A DNA stretch of 33,273 nucleotides from Paracoccus sp. UBA889 (lineage in GTDB: Bacteria > Pseudomonadota > Alphaproteobacteria > Rhodobacterales > Rhodobacteraceae): positions 887 to 34,159 of the forward strand of contig DBFD01000044.1 of the NCBI GenBank assembly GCA_002294185.1, read 5' to 3'. The translations under genes were made by a program, and so were the position numbers. The stretch's first letter is position 1; every line of letters begins with the position of its first letter. Below are positions 1 through 7,165 of the stretch, one piece after another. The notes beneath the pieces were generated by a model, which was given only the letters and a program-made list of their open reading frames with translations, was not told the DNA's origin and did not search any database.

Positions 1-907
1 CTGGTCGCTGTCGCCCTATCTGGAACTGGGCGTCTTCGATGCCCAGGACGGGCTGACCTATGAAGTCGGCGGCCAGGCGCGGGCCAGCTACGAGATCTCG
101 CCCGGCCTGATCCTGACCGGCGCGCTGCGCCAGCGTGTCTTCGGCAATATCGACCAGCGGGGTCCGGGTATTCGGGGCAATCGCGGCGAATATTACACGC
201 CCGAGGAATACGAGGCCCGGCCCGAACTTGAAACGGTTGATGGGGTGCCGCGCGTGCGGTCGGATACGCGGATGTATACCGGCAATTCCAGCCCCGTGAT
301 CCCCGAACTGACGCTGGCCTATTACGCGAAGGCCACACCCAACATCTATACCCGCGTCACCGCCGGCCTGCTGGAACGGGCCTATGGTGGCGTCTCGGCC
401 GAGGTGCTGTGGAAACCCGCCGATTCCAACCTGGGCATCGGGGCCGAGGTGAACCGGGTCCGCAAACGCGATTTCGATCAGCTTTTCAGCTTCCGCGACT
501 ACGAGGTCACGACGGGACGCGTTTCGGTCTATTACGAAGTCACGCAAGGCTTTGCGAAGGGTTTCACCGCCCAACTCGATCTTGGCAAGTATCTGGCGGG
601 CGACAAGGGCGCGACCGTCAGCGTGACGCGCGAATTCGCGAATGGCTGGCGGATCGGTGCCTTCGCGACCAAGACCGACCTGTCGGCCGAGCAATTCGGC
701 GAGGGCAGCTTCGACAAGGGCATCAGCCTGTCGATCCCGATCACCTGGGCCACCGGACAGCCGACGCGCGACCGCGCCTCGACCACCCTGCGGTCGCTGT
801 CGCGCGATGGCGGGGCGCGGGTGGACGTGTCAGGCCGCCTCTATGACCGCGTCCGCGACGCGCAGGACGCCAAACTCTATGACGGCTGGGGGAGGTTCTG
901 GCGATGA
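1..907 (+). CDS. YjbH-family outer-membrane protein (C-terminal part only)
   Basis: This is the 3' end of a gene that starts before the window. The frame is open from base 2, showing about 301 residues up to the TGA at 905-907. The visible part is made of alternating polar and hydrophobic strands rich in Gly, Tyr and Arg (for example VSVYYEVTQGF, GWRIGAFATKTD) and closes with GWGRFWR, which fits a YjbH-type outer-membrane beta-barrel ending in an aromatic-rich strand. YjbH proteins belong to loci for exopolysaccharide or group 4 capsule export. The stop overlaps the start of the following YjbF-like lipoprotein by 4 bases (ATGA), so the two are probably translationally coupled. The family call rests on the barrel-like pattern and the partner gene; the N-terminal half cannot be seen. 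Confidence 0.75.
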   Translation, partial: WSLSPYLELGVFDAQDGLTYEVGGQARASYEISPGLILTGALRQRVFGNIDQRGPGIRGNRGEYYTPEEYEARPELETVDGVPRVRSDTRMYTGNSSPVIPELTLAYYAKATPNIYTRVTAGLLERAYGGVSAEVLWKPADSNLGIGAEVNRVRKRDFDQLFSFRDYEVTTGRVSVYYEVTQGFAKGFTAQLDLGKYLAGDKGATVSVTREFANGWRIGAFATKTDLSAEQFGEGSFDKGISLSIPITWATGQPTRDRASTTLRSLSRDGGARVDVSGRLYDRVRDAQDAKLYDGWGRFWR

Positions 908-1566
908 AGACCGCAGGCACGATCATCCTTGCCGCCCTGGCGCTGACGACCTTGTCGGGTTGCGGCAACGGCACGGCCGACGAACAGGACAACGGCATCT
1001 TCGGCGCGCTGTCGCAATCCGCCCGGCAGGCCATCGCCGCGCGGGACACGGCCCGGCAAGAGCCGGCCGCACCGCCGAAATCCCCCGCCGAGGCCGCGGC
1101 CGAGGCGCTGCAGGTCAATCCCGCGCCGCTGATCCAGGCGGGTTTTGAATCGCTGGGCCGCAACCAGGTGATGGCGATGACCGGCCAGAACGGTGCCATG
1201 CGAACCTACATGACGCCCACGGAAGAGGCGCTGATCCTGCGCGGCGGAATGTTGGTGGGCACCCGTGGCCTGGGCAACGATCTGTCCGTGGCGGAACCGC
1301 AGACCGAGGCGCTGATCCGCGCCGGCGCGTCAGGCAGTGGCACGCGCGTGATGCGCTATTTCACGGGCGATGGCCTGGAACGGCCGCTGCAATTTGCCTG
1401 CACCACCGAGCCCGGCCCCAAGTCCGGCGTGACCCTGGAAAACTGCGACGGTCACGGCGTCAGTTTCCAGAACAGCTACATTTCACAAGGCGGCCAGATC
1501 GTCGTGTCGCGCCAATGGATCGGCCCGGCCCTGGGCTACGTGACGATCCAGACGCTGCGCCCCTGA
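904..1566 (+). CDS. YjbF-family lipoprotein (capsule/exopolysaccharide locus)
   Basis: A 220-residue protein with a lipoprotein signal: a hydrophobic stretch from residue 5, then the lipobox LSGC with Cys20 as the likely lipidated residue. An Ala/Pro/Gln-rich linker (about residues 40-70) leads to a C-terminal domain containing MRTYMTPTEEALILRGGMLVGTR-type sequence and the ending IGPALGYVTIQTLRP, which match the YjbF/GfcB family. These periplasmic lipoproteins work with YjbH-type barrels in polysaccharide secretion. The ATG lies inside the end of the YjbH gene (4-base overlap), so the pair is one operon. No further same-strand gene follows for more than 2.5 kb, so this is the end of the operon. 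Confidence 0.85.
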   Translation: MKTAGTIILAALALTTLSGCGNGTADEQDNGIFGALSQSARQAIAARDTARQEPAAPPKSPAEAAAEALQVNPAPLIQAGFESLGRNQVMAMTGQNGAMRTYMTPTEEALILRGGMLVGTRGLGNDLSVAEPQTEALIRAGASGSGTRVMRYFTGDGLERPLQFACTTEPGPKSGVTLENCDGHGVSFQNSYISQGGQIVVSRQWIGPALGYVTIQTLRP

Positions 1567-1771
1567 TCCGCCATCAGGCCGGCCATCCGGACCGGTCGCC
1601 AGCGCGGGCCGCATCTGTTCGACGCCGATCATGGCCAGCCATGCCGCACCGATTGGCAAGCCCGCTTTCAGAGCCCGTTTGCCGGCGGAGGATATGACAT
1701 CGCAGGCGACGCGTCGATGGCGGACGGCAGGCCGTGGCGCCACCCGCAAGGTCGAAGAACACAAAACGAAA

Positions 1772-1799
1772 GGGGGGCTGGCACGAATGCCAGCCCCCC
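1772..1799 (-). terminator. Rho-independent terminator of the small secreted protein gene
   Basis: A perfect 11-bp stem (GGGGGGCTGGC / GCCAGCCCCCC) with a 6-base loop. Read on the minus strand it lies about 40 bases after the stop of the small gene at 1838-2041 and is followed by a T-rich stretch (CCTTTCGTTTT). The direction of the T-tract assigns it to the minus strand. It may also stop plus-strand transcripts from the yjbH-yjbF side, since the stem is symmetrical. Confidence 0.85.
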
Positions 1800-1837
1800 G
1801 TTGAAACAGACCGGGACGTGCCCGATCCGCTTCGAAA

Positions 1838-2041
1838 TCAGCTGTCGTCGTTGTTGGAAGCGACGGCGGCGATCACGCCCAGCAGCAGCAGGGCGGGGAC
1901 AACCAGGCCAGCGTTCGAGGAAGCCGGCTTCTCTTCCACGACGACGGGTTCGACGTCGACGACAGGTGCGACATAGCCACCGGCCAGAGCCGAGGAAGCG
2001 GTCAGGCCGAGGGCGGCAGCGAAAGTAGCGAATTTGGTCAT
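1838..2041 (-). CDS. Small secreted or membrane protein, unknown function
   Basis: A 67-residue protein. Residues 1-18 form a signal peptide (MTKFATFAAALGLTASSALA, cleavage likely near ALA-GG); a short acidic, valine-rich segment follows (PVVDVEPVVVEEKP), then a second hydrophobic helix (LVVPALLLLGVIAAVAS) and a polar end, NNDDS. The start at 2041 is chosen because GGAG at 2049-2052 is 7 bases upstream; the ATG at 2047 is too close to it. Its own strong terminator follows. Small proteins with this layout (signal peptide, acidic linker, C-terminal hydrophobic helix) are, as I recall, common in Rhodobacterales and sometimes carry a misleading 'ferrochelatase' label. It lies beside a YjbF/YjbH locus, but any link is speculative. 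Confidence 0.7.
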   Translation of the reverse strand: MTKFATFAAALGLTASSALAGGYVAPVVDVEPVVVEEKPASSNAGLVVPALLLLGVIAAVASNNDDS

Positions 2042-2240
2042 GATCATGCTCCGTTTCGTTTGAAGGCTGCCGTCTCCGGCAACATCGATGCGACAGTTAC
2101 ACAATCCAGAACTCTTGAAAAGCAGCATCAATTCAAAATCTCCGAGGGGTTGTCTCTACTGTTGCATAATCGCCAACACCGCGCCGCCGCGATCGGTTCC
2201 TGCCCCTGCCCCGCCTCGCCGCAAGTGTTGCAAAGCTGCA

Positions 2241-3023
2241 CTAGCCACGACGAAATACCTGCGACAAAACGAAAAATGTCGCCGCCGCAACGACGATCGA
2301 CGGACCCGCCGGCGTATCCAGCCGCAAAGAGAACCACAGCCCCGCCGCAACCGCGCCGGCCGCGATCAGGGCGGCCGCCGCAGCCATTGCCTCGGGCGTG
2401 CGCGACAATCCGCGCGCCGCCGCCGCCGGCACGATCAACATGGCTGAAATCAGCAGCGATCCGACCACGCGAATCGACAGCGCGACCACCACCGCCAGGC
2501 TGATGGACAGCACAAGCCGTTCGATTCGCGGATCGATTCCCGCGGCCATTGCCAGTTCCTCGTTCAGCGTCGCCGTCACCAGTCGCTGCCACCGCCAGAC
2601 CAGCAACGCCAGAACCAGCGCCGCGCCGCCCCAGATCAGCGCCAGATCAGGGCGGCCCACCGTCAGGATATCGCCAAACAGGAAACTGGTCAGGTCGGTC
2701 CGTGCAGATGGCACGAAACTGACGCCGACCAGCCCGACCGCCAGCGCCGAATGGGCCAGCACGCCCAGCATCGTGTCCATCGCCTGTCCCCGGCTCACCA
2801 GCGCCGAAACCGTCACGGCCATCGCCATCGCCGTCGCCAGCGTGCCCAGATAGATCGAGACACCGAAGGCCAGGCTGATTGCCACGCCCAGGATGGCCGC
2901 ATGGGCCGTGGCGTCTCCGAAATAGGCCATTCGGCGCCAGACCACGAAACTGCCCAGAGGCCCGGCCACAACCGCCAGCCCCAATCCGGCCAGCAGCCCG
3001 CGGATGAAGAAATCGTCAAGCAT
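2241..3023 (-). CDS. znuB: Zinc ABC transporter permease ZnuB
   Basis: A 260-residue polytopic membrane protein that forms the channel of the high-affinity zinc importer. Family features: the N-terminal FFIRGLLAGLGLAVVAGPLG, the segment VVWRRMAYFGDATAHAAILGVA (typical of ABC-3 metal permeases) and the late motif VGSLLISAMLIVPAAAARGL. About seven or eight hydrophobic helices are visible. I start it at the ATG at 3023 (MLDDFFIRG), which overlaps the end of znuC by 8 bases; the frame is open further upstream but that extension lies inside znuC. It is the last gene of zur-znuC-znuB on the minus strand, and partner znuA is divergent. Manganese or iron permeases of the same family are the alternative, but Zur next door favours zinc. 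Confidence 0.92.
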   Translation of the reverse strand: MLDDFFIRGLLAGLGLAVVAGPLGSFVVWRRMAYFGDATAHAAILGVAISLAFGVSIYLGTLATAMAMAVTVSALVSRGQAMDTMLGVLAHSALAVGLVGVSFVPSARTDLTSFLFGDILTVGRPDLALIWGGAALVLALLVWRWQRLVTATLNEELAMAAGIDPRIERLVLSISLAVVVALSIRVVGSLLISAMLIVPAAAARGLSRTPEAMAAAAALIAAGAVAAGLWFSLRLDTPAGPSIVVAAATFFVLSQVFRRG

Positions 3024-3786
3024 CCGGGCTGGCGCCGCGCGGGTGGTGATGCGCCTGATCCACGGCATGATCATGGTCGTGATCGTGATCATGGCGATAC
3101 AGCGCCAGCATGCCTTCCGCGCCGCCCCCGAACAGGGCGCGATATTCCGGCGCGCTGCTGACCTGCCGGGGCGAGCCCTCGCAGCAGACATGGCCGTTCA
3201 GGCAAATGACCCGGTCCGACGACCGCATCACGACCAGAAGATCATGACTGACCAGCAGCACCGCCGCGCCGGTCTGACGCCGCACCTCGTCGATCAGCTT
3301 GTAGAAGGCCACAAGGCCAGGCTGGTCCAGCCCCTGCGTTGGCTCGTCGAGAACCAGCAGATGCGGATCGTGCAGCAGCGCGCTGGCCAGCAGGACACGC
3401 TGGAACTGCCCGCCCGAAAGCTGGCTCAGCGGGCGGCGCTCCAGCCCCTCGACCCCGGTCCGCGCCAGGATGGCCGAGGCAGCGGCCGCATCGATACGCC
3501 GGGGCAGCGACAGGAAGCGACGGACATTCATCGGCATCGCGGTGTCGAGCTGCACCCGCTGCGGGACATAGCCGATCCGCAATCCGGCCTGCCGAACCAC
3601 CTGCCCACCCGCCAGTGGCATATGCCCCAGCAATGCCCGCACCAGCGTCGATTTGCCCGATCCGTTCGGCCCGACCACCGTCACGACCTCGCCCGGATCG
3701 ATGCGGAAATCGACATGCGACAGGACCGGCTCTTTCGTGCCGGGGCGCCAGATGGTCAGGTCGCGCGCCTCGATCAACGCGCTCAT
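3016..3786 (-). CDS. znuC: Zinc ABC transporter ATPase ZnuC with a histidine-rich tail
   Basis: A 256-residue ABC ATPase. Walker A is GPNGSGKST (residues 39-47), the signature is LSGGQ (123-127), Walker B is LLVLDEP (143-149) and the switch histidine is in LVSHD (about 181). It powers zinc import through ZnuB on the cytoplasmic face. The last 26 residues are unusual: alternating His-Asp from residue 232, then HHH at 246-248, giving a soluble His-rich tail that could bind zinc. The ATG at 3786 overlaps the zur stop by 4 bases and its end overlaps znuB by 8 bases, so all three genes are co-translated. Expression is probably repressed by Zur at the upstream palindromes. Confidence 0.93.
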   Translation of the reverse strand: MSALIEARDLTIWRPGTKEPVLSHVDFRIDPGEVVTVVGPNGSGKSTLVRALLGHMPLAGGQVVRQAGLRIGYVPQRVQLDTAMPMNVRRFLSLPRRIDAAAASAILARTGVEGLERRPLSQLSGGQFQRVLLASALLHDPHLLVLDEPTQGLDQPGLVAFYKLIDEVRRQTGAAVLLVSHDLLVVMRSSDRVICLNGHVCCEGSPRQVSSAPEYRALFGGGAEGMLALYRHDHDHDHDHAVDQAHHHPRGASPDA

Positions 3787-4280
3787 AGGGCGATCCTGTC
3801 GGTTGCGCAGGCCGGGCAAAGTCCCACGGCCTCGATCGTCGCGCGCTCGATGGCAAAGCCGGTCTTGCCGGCCAGATCGGCCAGGGCATCGCGGACCTGC
3901 GTGGCCGGGAACTCGGCCAGCCTGTCGCACTGGCGGCAGATGAAAAAGGCAGCAGGATGATCATGACCGGGATGCAGGCAAGCCGCGAAGGCGTTCAGCC
4001 GTTGCAGGCGGTGGGCCAGGCCGTGCCGGACCAGGAATTCCAGCGCGCGATAGGCCACGGGCGGCTGGTGCCCGAACCCGGCACCGGCCAGCCGCTGCAA
4101 GATGTCATAGGCGCCCATCGCGCGGTGCGATTCCAGCAGGATCTCCAGCGTGCGCCGCCGGACCGGAGTCAGCCGCCCGCCCCCGGCGGCGACACGCGCC
4201 TCGGCCGCGTCCAGCGCGCGGGCGGCGCAGGCCTGGTGGTCATGTGGCACAAAGGCGGTCGCCGGAACCTGATTGCTCAT
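3783..4280 (-). CDS. zur: Zinc uptake regulator Zur (Fur family)
   Basis: A 165-residue Fur-family repressor. A winged helix covers about residues 35-92 (RLTPVRRRTLEILLES, recognition region PPVAYRALEFLVRHGL). Metal-site residues are visible: HDHQAC at 13-18, CLHPGHDH at 101-108, C115-x-x-C118 and C155-x-x-C158, typical of Zur with a structural zinc plus a regulatory site. With zinc bound it should repress zinc import. It is the first gene of zur-znuC-znuB and ends 4 bases inside znuC. The ATG at 4280 has no Shine-Dalgarno sequence; a palindrome begins at the start codon itself, so the gene may repress itself and may have a leaderless transcript. The next Met (54) is too far in to be the start. 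Confidence 0.92.
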   Translation of the reverse strand: MSNQVPATAFVPHDHQACAARALDAAEARVAAGGGRLTPVRRRTLEILLESHRAMGAYDILQRLAGAGFGHQPPVAYRALEFLVRHGLAHRLQRLNAFAACLHPGHDHPAAFFICRQCDRLAEFPATQVRDALADLAGKTGFAIERATIEAVGLCPACATDRIAL

Positions 4281-4294
4281 GTTATCTTATCACA
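4280..4294. promoter_or_regulatory. Putative Zur operator, zur-proximal
   Basis: TGTTAT-CTT-ATCACA is an inverted repeat of 6-3-6 with one mismatch. It shares the pattern TGTTAY-CTT-RTMACA with a second box centred 28 bases away. Position (between divergent zur and znuA, overlapping the zur start) and AT content in a GC-rich genome suggest a Zur binding site; this is inferred, not shown. Confidence 0.65.
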
Positions 4295-4307
4295 AATTTA
4301 TTTGACT

Positions 4308-4322
4308 TGTTACCTTGTAACA
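4308..4322. promoter_or_regulatory. Putative Zur operator, znuA-proximal
   Basis: TGTTAC-CTT-GTAACA is a perfect 6-3-6 inverted repeat lying 41 bases before the znuA ATG. It matches the zur-proximal box, including the CTT spacer. A TTGACT hexamer at 4302-4307 lies immediately before it and could be the -35 of the znuA promoter, in which case a bound repressor would cover the core promoter. Confidence 0.7.
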
Positions 4323-4363
4323 TTGCATGAGGAGGGCCCGCAACTCGTTCGACGGTGTCACCT

Positions 4364-5242
4364 ATGCGCTTTTCGGTTCTCATTGCGATCCTGATCGGCT
4401 TTGCCAGCCCTGCCTTGGCTGCACCGACAAGAATCGTCGCCGATACGCCTGTGACAGCCTCGCTTGTCCGGCAGGTCGCGGGCGATCTGGCAGAAATTCC
4501 GGTTCTGCTCCCAGCCGGATCCGATCCGCACAGCTATCAGTTGCGACCCTCGGATGCACGCGCCTTGCAGCAAGCCGACCTCTTGATCTGGGTCGGACCG
4601 GTTCTGACGCCCTGGCTGGATCGCGCCGCCGAATCGTTGAGCGCGGAGAGCCGCAATCTAGAGCTTGCCGCGCTGCCGGGTGTCCAGACCCGTGGCTACG
4701 GCAACGACGGCAACGATGGCAAGACCGATCCGCATCTATGGCTGGATCCCGACAATGCCGGTCTGTGGCTGGCTGCGATCGCCGAGGCCCTGGCCAGCCA
4801 CGACGCAGGCAATGCGTCGCGCTATCGAAGCAATGCCCGAAGCGCGCAGCAGAGGATTGCCGCACTGGATCGGCAGATTGCGGCGGAACTGGCCCCCCTT
4901 TCGGGCAAGGCCTTTGTCGTCTTTCATGATGCCTATGGCTATTTCACCCGTCACTACGGCCTGAGTCCGGCGCTTGCCGTGACGCTGGGCGATGCCAGCG
5001 ACCCTTCGGCCGCGCGGTTGCGAGATATCCGCAACCAGATCGCCGCAACCAACGCGATCTGCGCCTTCTCCGAATATGGACAGGATCCGCGTCGGATCGG
5101 GACAGTGATCGATGGCACCAATGCCCGGATCGCCGGAGAGTTTGACCTGCTGGGCCGGACGATGCCGCAAGGCCCCGATCTTTACTCGGACATCCTGAAA
5201 GGCATGGCCGACAACCTGATCGGCTGCCTGGGCAAAAGCTGA
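4364..5242 (+). CDS. znuA: Zinc ABC transporter substrate-binding protein ZnuA
   Basis: A 292-residue periplasmic zinc-binding protein. Residues 1-19 are a signal peptide (cleavage near ALA-A). Metal ligands expected for cluster A-I binding proteins are visible: His56 in SDPHSYQLRPSD, His124 in DPHLWLDP and His188 in VFHDAYGYF. Cys233 and Cys288 could form the disulfide seen in ZnuA. The loop before His124, usually histidine-rich in ZnuA, is GYGNDGNDGKTD here, with no histidine. The ATG at 4364 is preferred; a GTG at 4355 would add three residues. Neither has a good ribosome-binding site: GGAGG at 4331-4335 is 20 or more bases away. It is divergent from zur-znuC-znuB, with palindromes between. 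Confidence 0.9.
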   Translation: MRFSVLIAILIGFASPALAAPTRIVADTPVTASLVRQVAGDLAEIPVLLPAGSDPHSYQLRPSDARALQQADLLIWVGPVLTPWLDRAAESLSAESRNLELAALPGVQTRGYGNDGNDGKTDPHLWLDPDNAGLWLAAIAEALASHDAGNASRYRSNARSAQQRIAALDRQIAAELAPLSGKAFVVFHDAYGYFTRHYGLSPALAVTLGDASDPSAARLRDIRNQIAATNAICAFSEYGQDPRRIGTVIDGTNARIAGEFDLLGRTMPQGPDLYSDILKGMADNLIGCLGKS

Positions 5243-5288
5243 CGCGGGGCACTTTATCGCGCAGAAGGATAATTCCGACTCTTTTACT

Positions 5289-5318
5289 TTGACATACCAG
5301 AGACATTTTGTCAGGATC
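5289..5318 (+). promoter_or_regulatory. Candidate hemP promoter
   Basis: A perfect -35 TTGACA at 5289-5294 in an AT-richer stretch. At a spacing of 17 or 18 the -10 would be CAGGAT or AGGATC, which is weak, as expected for an activated or iron-regulated promoter. TGACA and TGTCA (5290-5294, 5309-5313) also form an inverted repeat with a 14-base gap across the promoter. I could not match it to a known iron box with confidence. Confidence 0.35.
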
Positions 5319-5352
5319 TTAGGGAAGCATCACCCAGATCCAGGAGGCCAAG

Positions 5353-5529
5353 ATGACCGCCATTCGTCCCGCCGATTTCACCCCGGCCAGCCCGCACCCC
5401 CTGTCCCGTCTGCCGCAGCATGATGCGACGCAGTTGACACGGGGCGGGAACCAGGCGCTGATCATCCTCGATGATCAAATCTATCAACTGCGGATCACGC
5501 GCGCGGGAAAGCTGATCCTGACGAAATGA
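5353..5529 (+). CDS. hemP: Hemin uptake protein HemP
   Basis: A 58-residue protein that is easily missed because it is short. The C-terminal half, IYQLRITRAGKLILTK, is the hallmark of the HemP/HmuP family, small proteins encoded with haem-uptake genes and implicated in haem utilisation and its regulation. A strong ribosome-binding site, AGGAGG at 5342-5347, lies 5 bases before the ATG. Here it stands alone: znuA lies 110 bases upstream and the gene downstream (rluB) is on the other strand, so no haem receptor or transporter is adjacent. A hairpin follows the stop. Confidence 0.9.
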   Translation: MTAIRPADFTPASPHPLSRLPQHDATQLTRGGNQALIILDDQIYQLRITRAGKLILTK

Positions 5530-5548
5530 TCCACCCGGTCGGCATTCC

Positions 5549-5570
5549 CCCGGCGCCCGCCAGCGCCGGG
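5549..5570. terminator. Possible bidirectional hairpin between hemP and rluB
   Basis: A perfect 8-bp stem, CCCGGCGC / GCGCCGGG, with a 6-base loop, placed between two converging genes. There is no T-tract on either side, so it is at best a weak intrinsic terminator. Confidence 0.4.
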
Positions 5571-5615
5571 CACGAGGTTCGGCCGAGATTGCGCCTGCGG
5601 TCGATGGGCGGACCT

Positions 5616-7046
5616 TCACGGTTTGCGCGGTTTCCCCGATGGCCGGCCGCCGCCGCCCGGCTTGCCCTTGAACGGCTTTGATCCGCCAAGCGGACGCCCG
5701 CCCTTGGCGCCGGGTTTTGCGCCCTGCGGCCTTGGCCCGGATTTCGCAAAGCTCCGCCGCGCGCCCTGCCCTTCGGCCGGCTTCGCCGCAAAGCCGCGGC
5801 GCGGACGGTCGCGGCCTTCCTCGCCTGTGCCATGTCCGGCGCGGTCATCCCCGGACATGGCGTTCTTCGGCGTCCTGTCGGCCGGCTTCCTGTCCCAGGG
5901 TTTGCCATCCTGCGAGAAGCGACCCTTGCCAGGCTTGCCGGCAAAACTGCGGCGCGGTCGGTCACCCTGATCGCCTTCCGTGCGAGGGCCGCGCGGACGG
6001 CCATCCTTGGTCCCGGGACTGCCCCCCCGCGAGGGACGATCCCCGGCGGATTTGTCGTCCGGGCCGCGCGCCGCACGATCGGCGAAAGCCGCATGGCCGC
6101 CCCGCCCTTCCGGTTTGCCGCGCGGACCACGCGGTCCCGTGCCATCCTCGCGGCGCGGCCGGTCCGGGCCGGCGCTGCGAAACGTCCGGCCCTCGGGCCG
6201 ATCGCCCGACCGATCATCCGGCCTGCCACGCAGGGGGCGGTCGCCCGCGGCGCCACGCGGGCGCATCTCGCGGTCCTTCTCCTCGACCTCGCCGGTCAGC
6301 AACCCGCCCAGTTGATCGCGCAGCACCTTGCGCCTGACCTCGGACACCTGGTTTTTTTCCAGTCCCGCCAGCTTGAACGGGCCATAGCCGACGCGGATCA
6401 ACCGGTTCACCTGCAAGCCGACATGGGTCATCGCGCGACGGATCTCGCGGTTCCGGCCTTCGCGGATGCCGACGGTCAGCCAGGCATTCGCCCCCTGCTG
6501 ACTGTCCAGCCGAATCTCCATCGGCGCGAAATCCTCGCCATCGATGGTCGCGCCCCGTCGCAGGGGCGCGAAGGTCAGGTCGCTGGGATTGCCGTTCACC
6601 CGCACCCGGTAGCGGCGCAGCCAGCCGGTCGAGGGCAGTTCCAGCCGCCGCTTCAATTCGCCGTCATTGGTCAGCAGCAAAAGCCCTTCGGAGGTCAGAT
6701 CCAGCCGCCCGATGCTCATCACCCGCGGCAGATCGCGGGGCAGCGCATCGAACACGGTCTGCCGGCCTTTTTCGTCCGAATCCGACGTGACCAGTCCGAC
6801 CGGCTTGTAGTAGAGCCACAGCCGCGTATCCTGTTTCTCGTCCAGCTTCCGGCCATCGACCACGATCAGGTCCGTGGGCAGGACATCCAGGGCCGGGCTG
6901 TCGATCTTTTGCCCGTTTACCGTCACCCGGCCCTCGCGGATCATCCGTTCGGCTTCGCGGCGGCTGGCAAGGCCGGCACGGGCGATCACCTTGGCGATGC
7001 GGTCGGCATCCGCCGGTTTGCCGGGATTTTCGGGATTGTCGGTCAT
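5616..7046 (-). CDS. rluB: RluB-type 23S rRNA pseudouridine synthase with a long disordered tail
   Basis: A 476-residue protein. An S4 RNA-binding domain occupies about residues 14-62 (RIAKVIARAGLASRREAERM). The catalytic domain has GRLDLTSEGLLLLTNDG at 113-129, with Asp116 as the catalytic residue, and later GIREGRNREIRRAM. This is the RluB/RsuA/RluE/RluF group; RluB makes a pseudouridine in helix 80/93 region of 23S rRNA. The start at 7046 is supported by AGGAGA upstream. From about residue 252 to the end, some 225 residues are Arg/Gly/Pro/Lys/Asp-rich low-complexity sequence with repeated RPRR-GFA-KP and GD-RP units, an RGG-like tail that probably binds RNA without structure. Such tails are common in alphaproteobacterial homologues, but this one is nearly half the protein. 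Confidence 0.9.
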   Translation of the reverse strand: MTDNPENPGKPADADRIAKVIARAGLASRREAERMIREGRVTVNGQKIDSPALDVLPTDLIVVDGRKLDEKQDTRLWLYYKPVGLVTSDSDEKGRQTVFDALPRDLPRVMSIGRLDLTSEGLLLLTNDGELKRRLELPSTGWLRRYRVRVNGNPSDLTFAPLRRGATIDGEDFAPMEIRLDSQQGANAWLTVGIREGRNREIRRAMTHVGLQVNRLIRVGYGPFKLAGLEKNQVSEVRRKVLRDQLGGLLTGEVEEKDREMRPRGAAGDRPLRGRPDDRSGDRPEGRTFRSAGPDRPRREDGTGPRGPRGKPEGRGGHAAFADRAARGPDDKSAGDRPSRGGSPGTKDGRPRGPRTEGDQGDRPRRSFAGKPGKGRFSQDGKPWDRKPADRTPKNAMSGDDRAGHGTGEEGRDRPRRGFAAKPAEGQGARRSFAKSGPRPQGAKPGAKGGRPLGGSKPFKGKPGGGGRPSGKPRKP

Positions 7047-7091
7047 GGCGATCTCTCCTGCGCATCGCTGCGGTGGCAAAAGGGGCGTTCT

Positions 7092-7165
7092 AGGCTTTCC
7101 GGCACCGCATGGAAAGCCTTGTCTTGCCCGCTTGCGCGGCAATCGCGGCCTTGCGACAAGCGGGC
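7092..7165. promoter_or_regulatory. Structured tadA leader: two inverted repeats ending at the start codon
   Basis: AGGCTTTCC (7092-7100) and GGAAAGCCT (7111-7119) form a perfect 9-bp stem with a 10-base loop. GCCCGCTTG (7126-7134) and CAAGCGGGC (7157-7165) form a second perfect 9-bp stem, whose 3' arm ends on the base before the tadA ATG. CTTGTC (7118-7123) can pair with GACAAG (7155-7160) instead, competing with both stems. The region also includes a TAGAAC -10-like hexamer for rluB on the minus strand. A role in tadA translation is inferred from position only. Confidence 0.45.

Noticed and set aside
3077-3098. A short repeat of GATCATG/GATCGTG units that resembled an operator or repeat array
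   Set aside because: It is coding sequence for the His-Asp repeat at the end of ZnuC on the minus strand.
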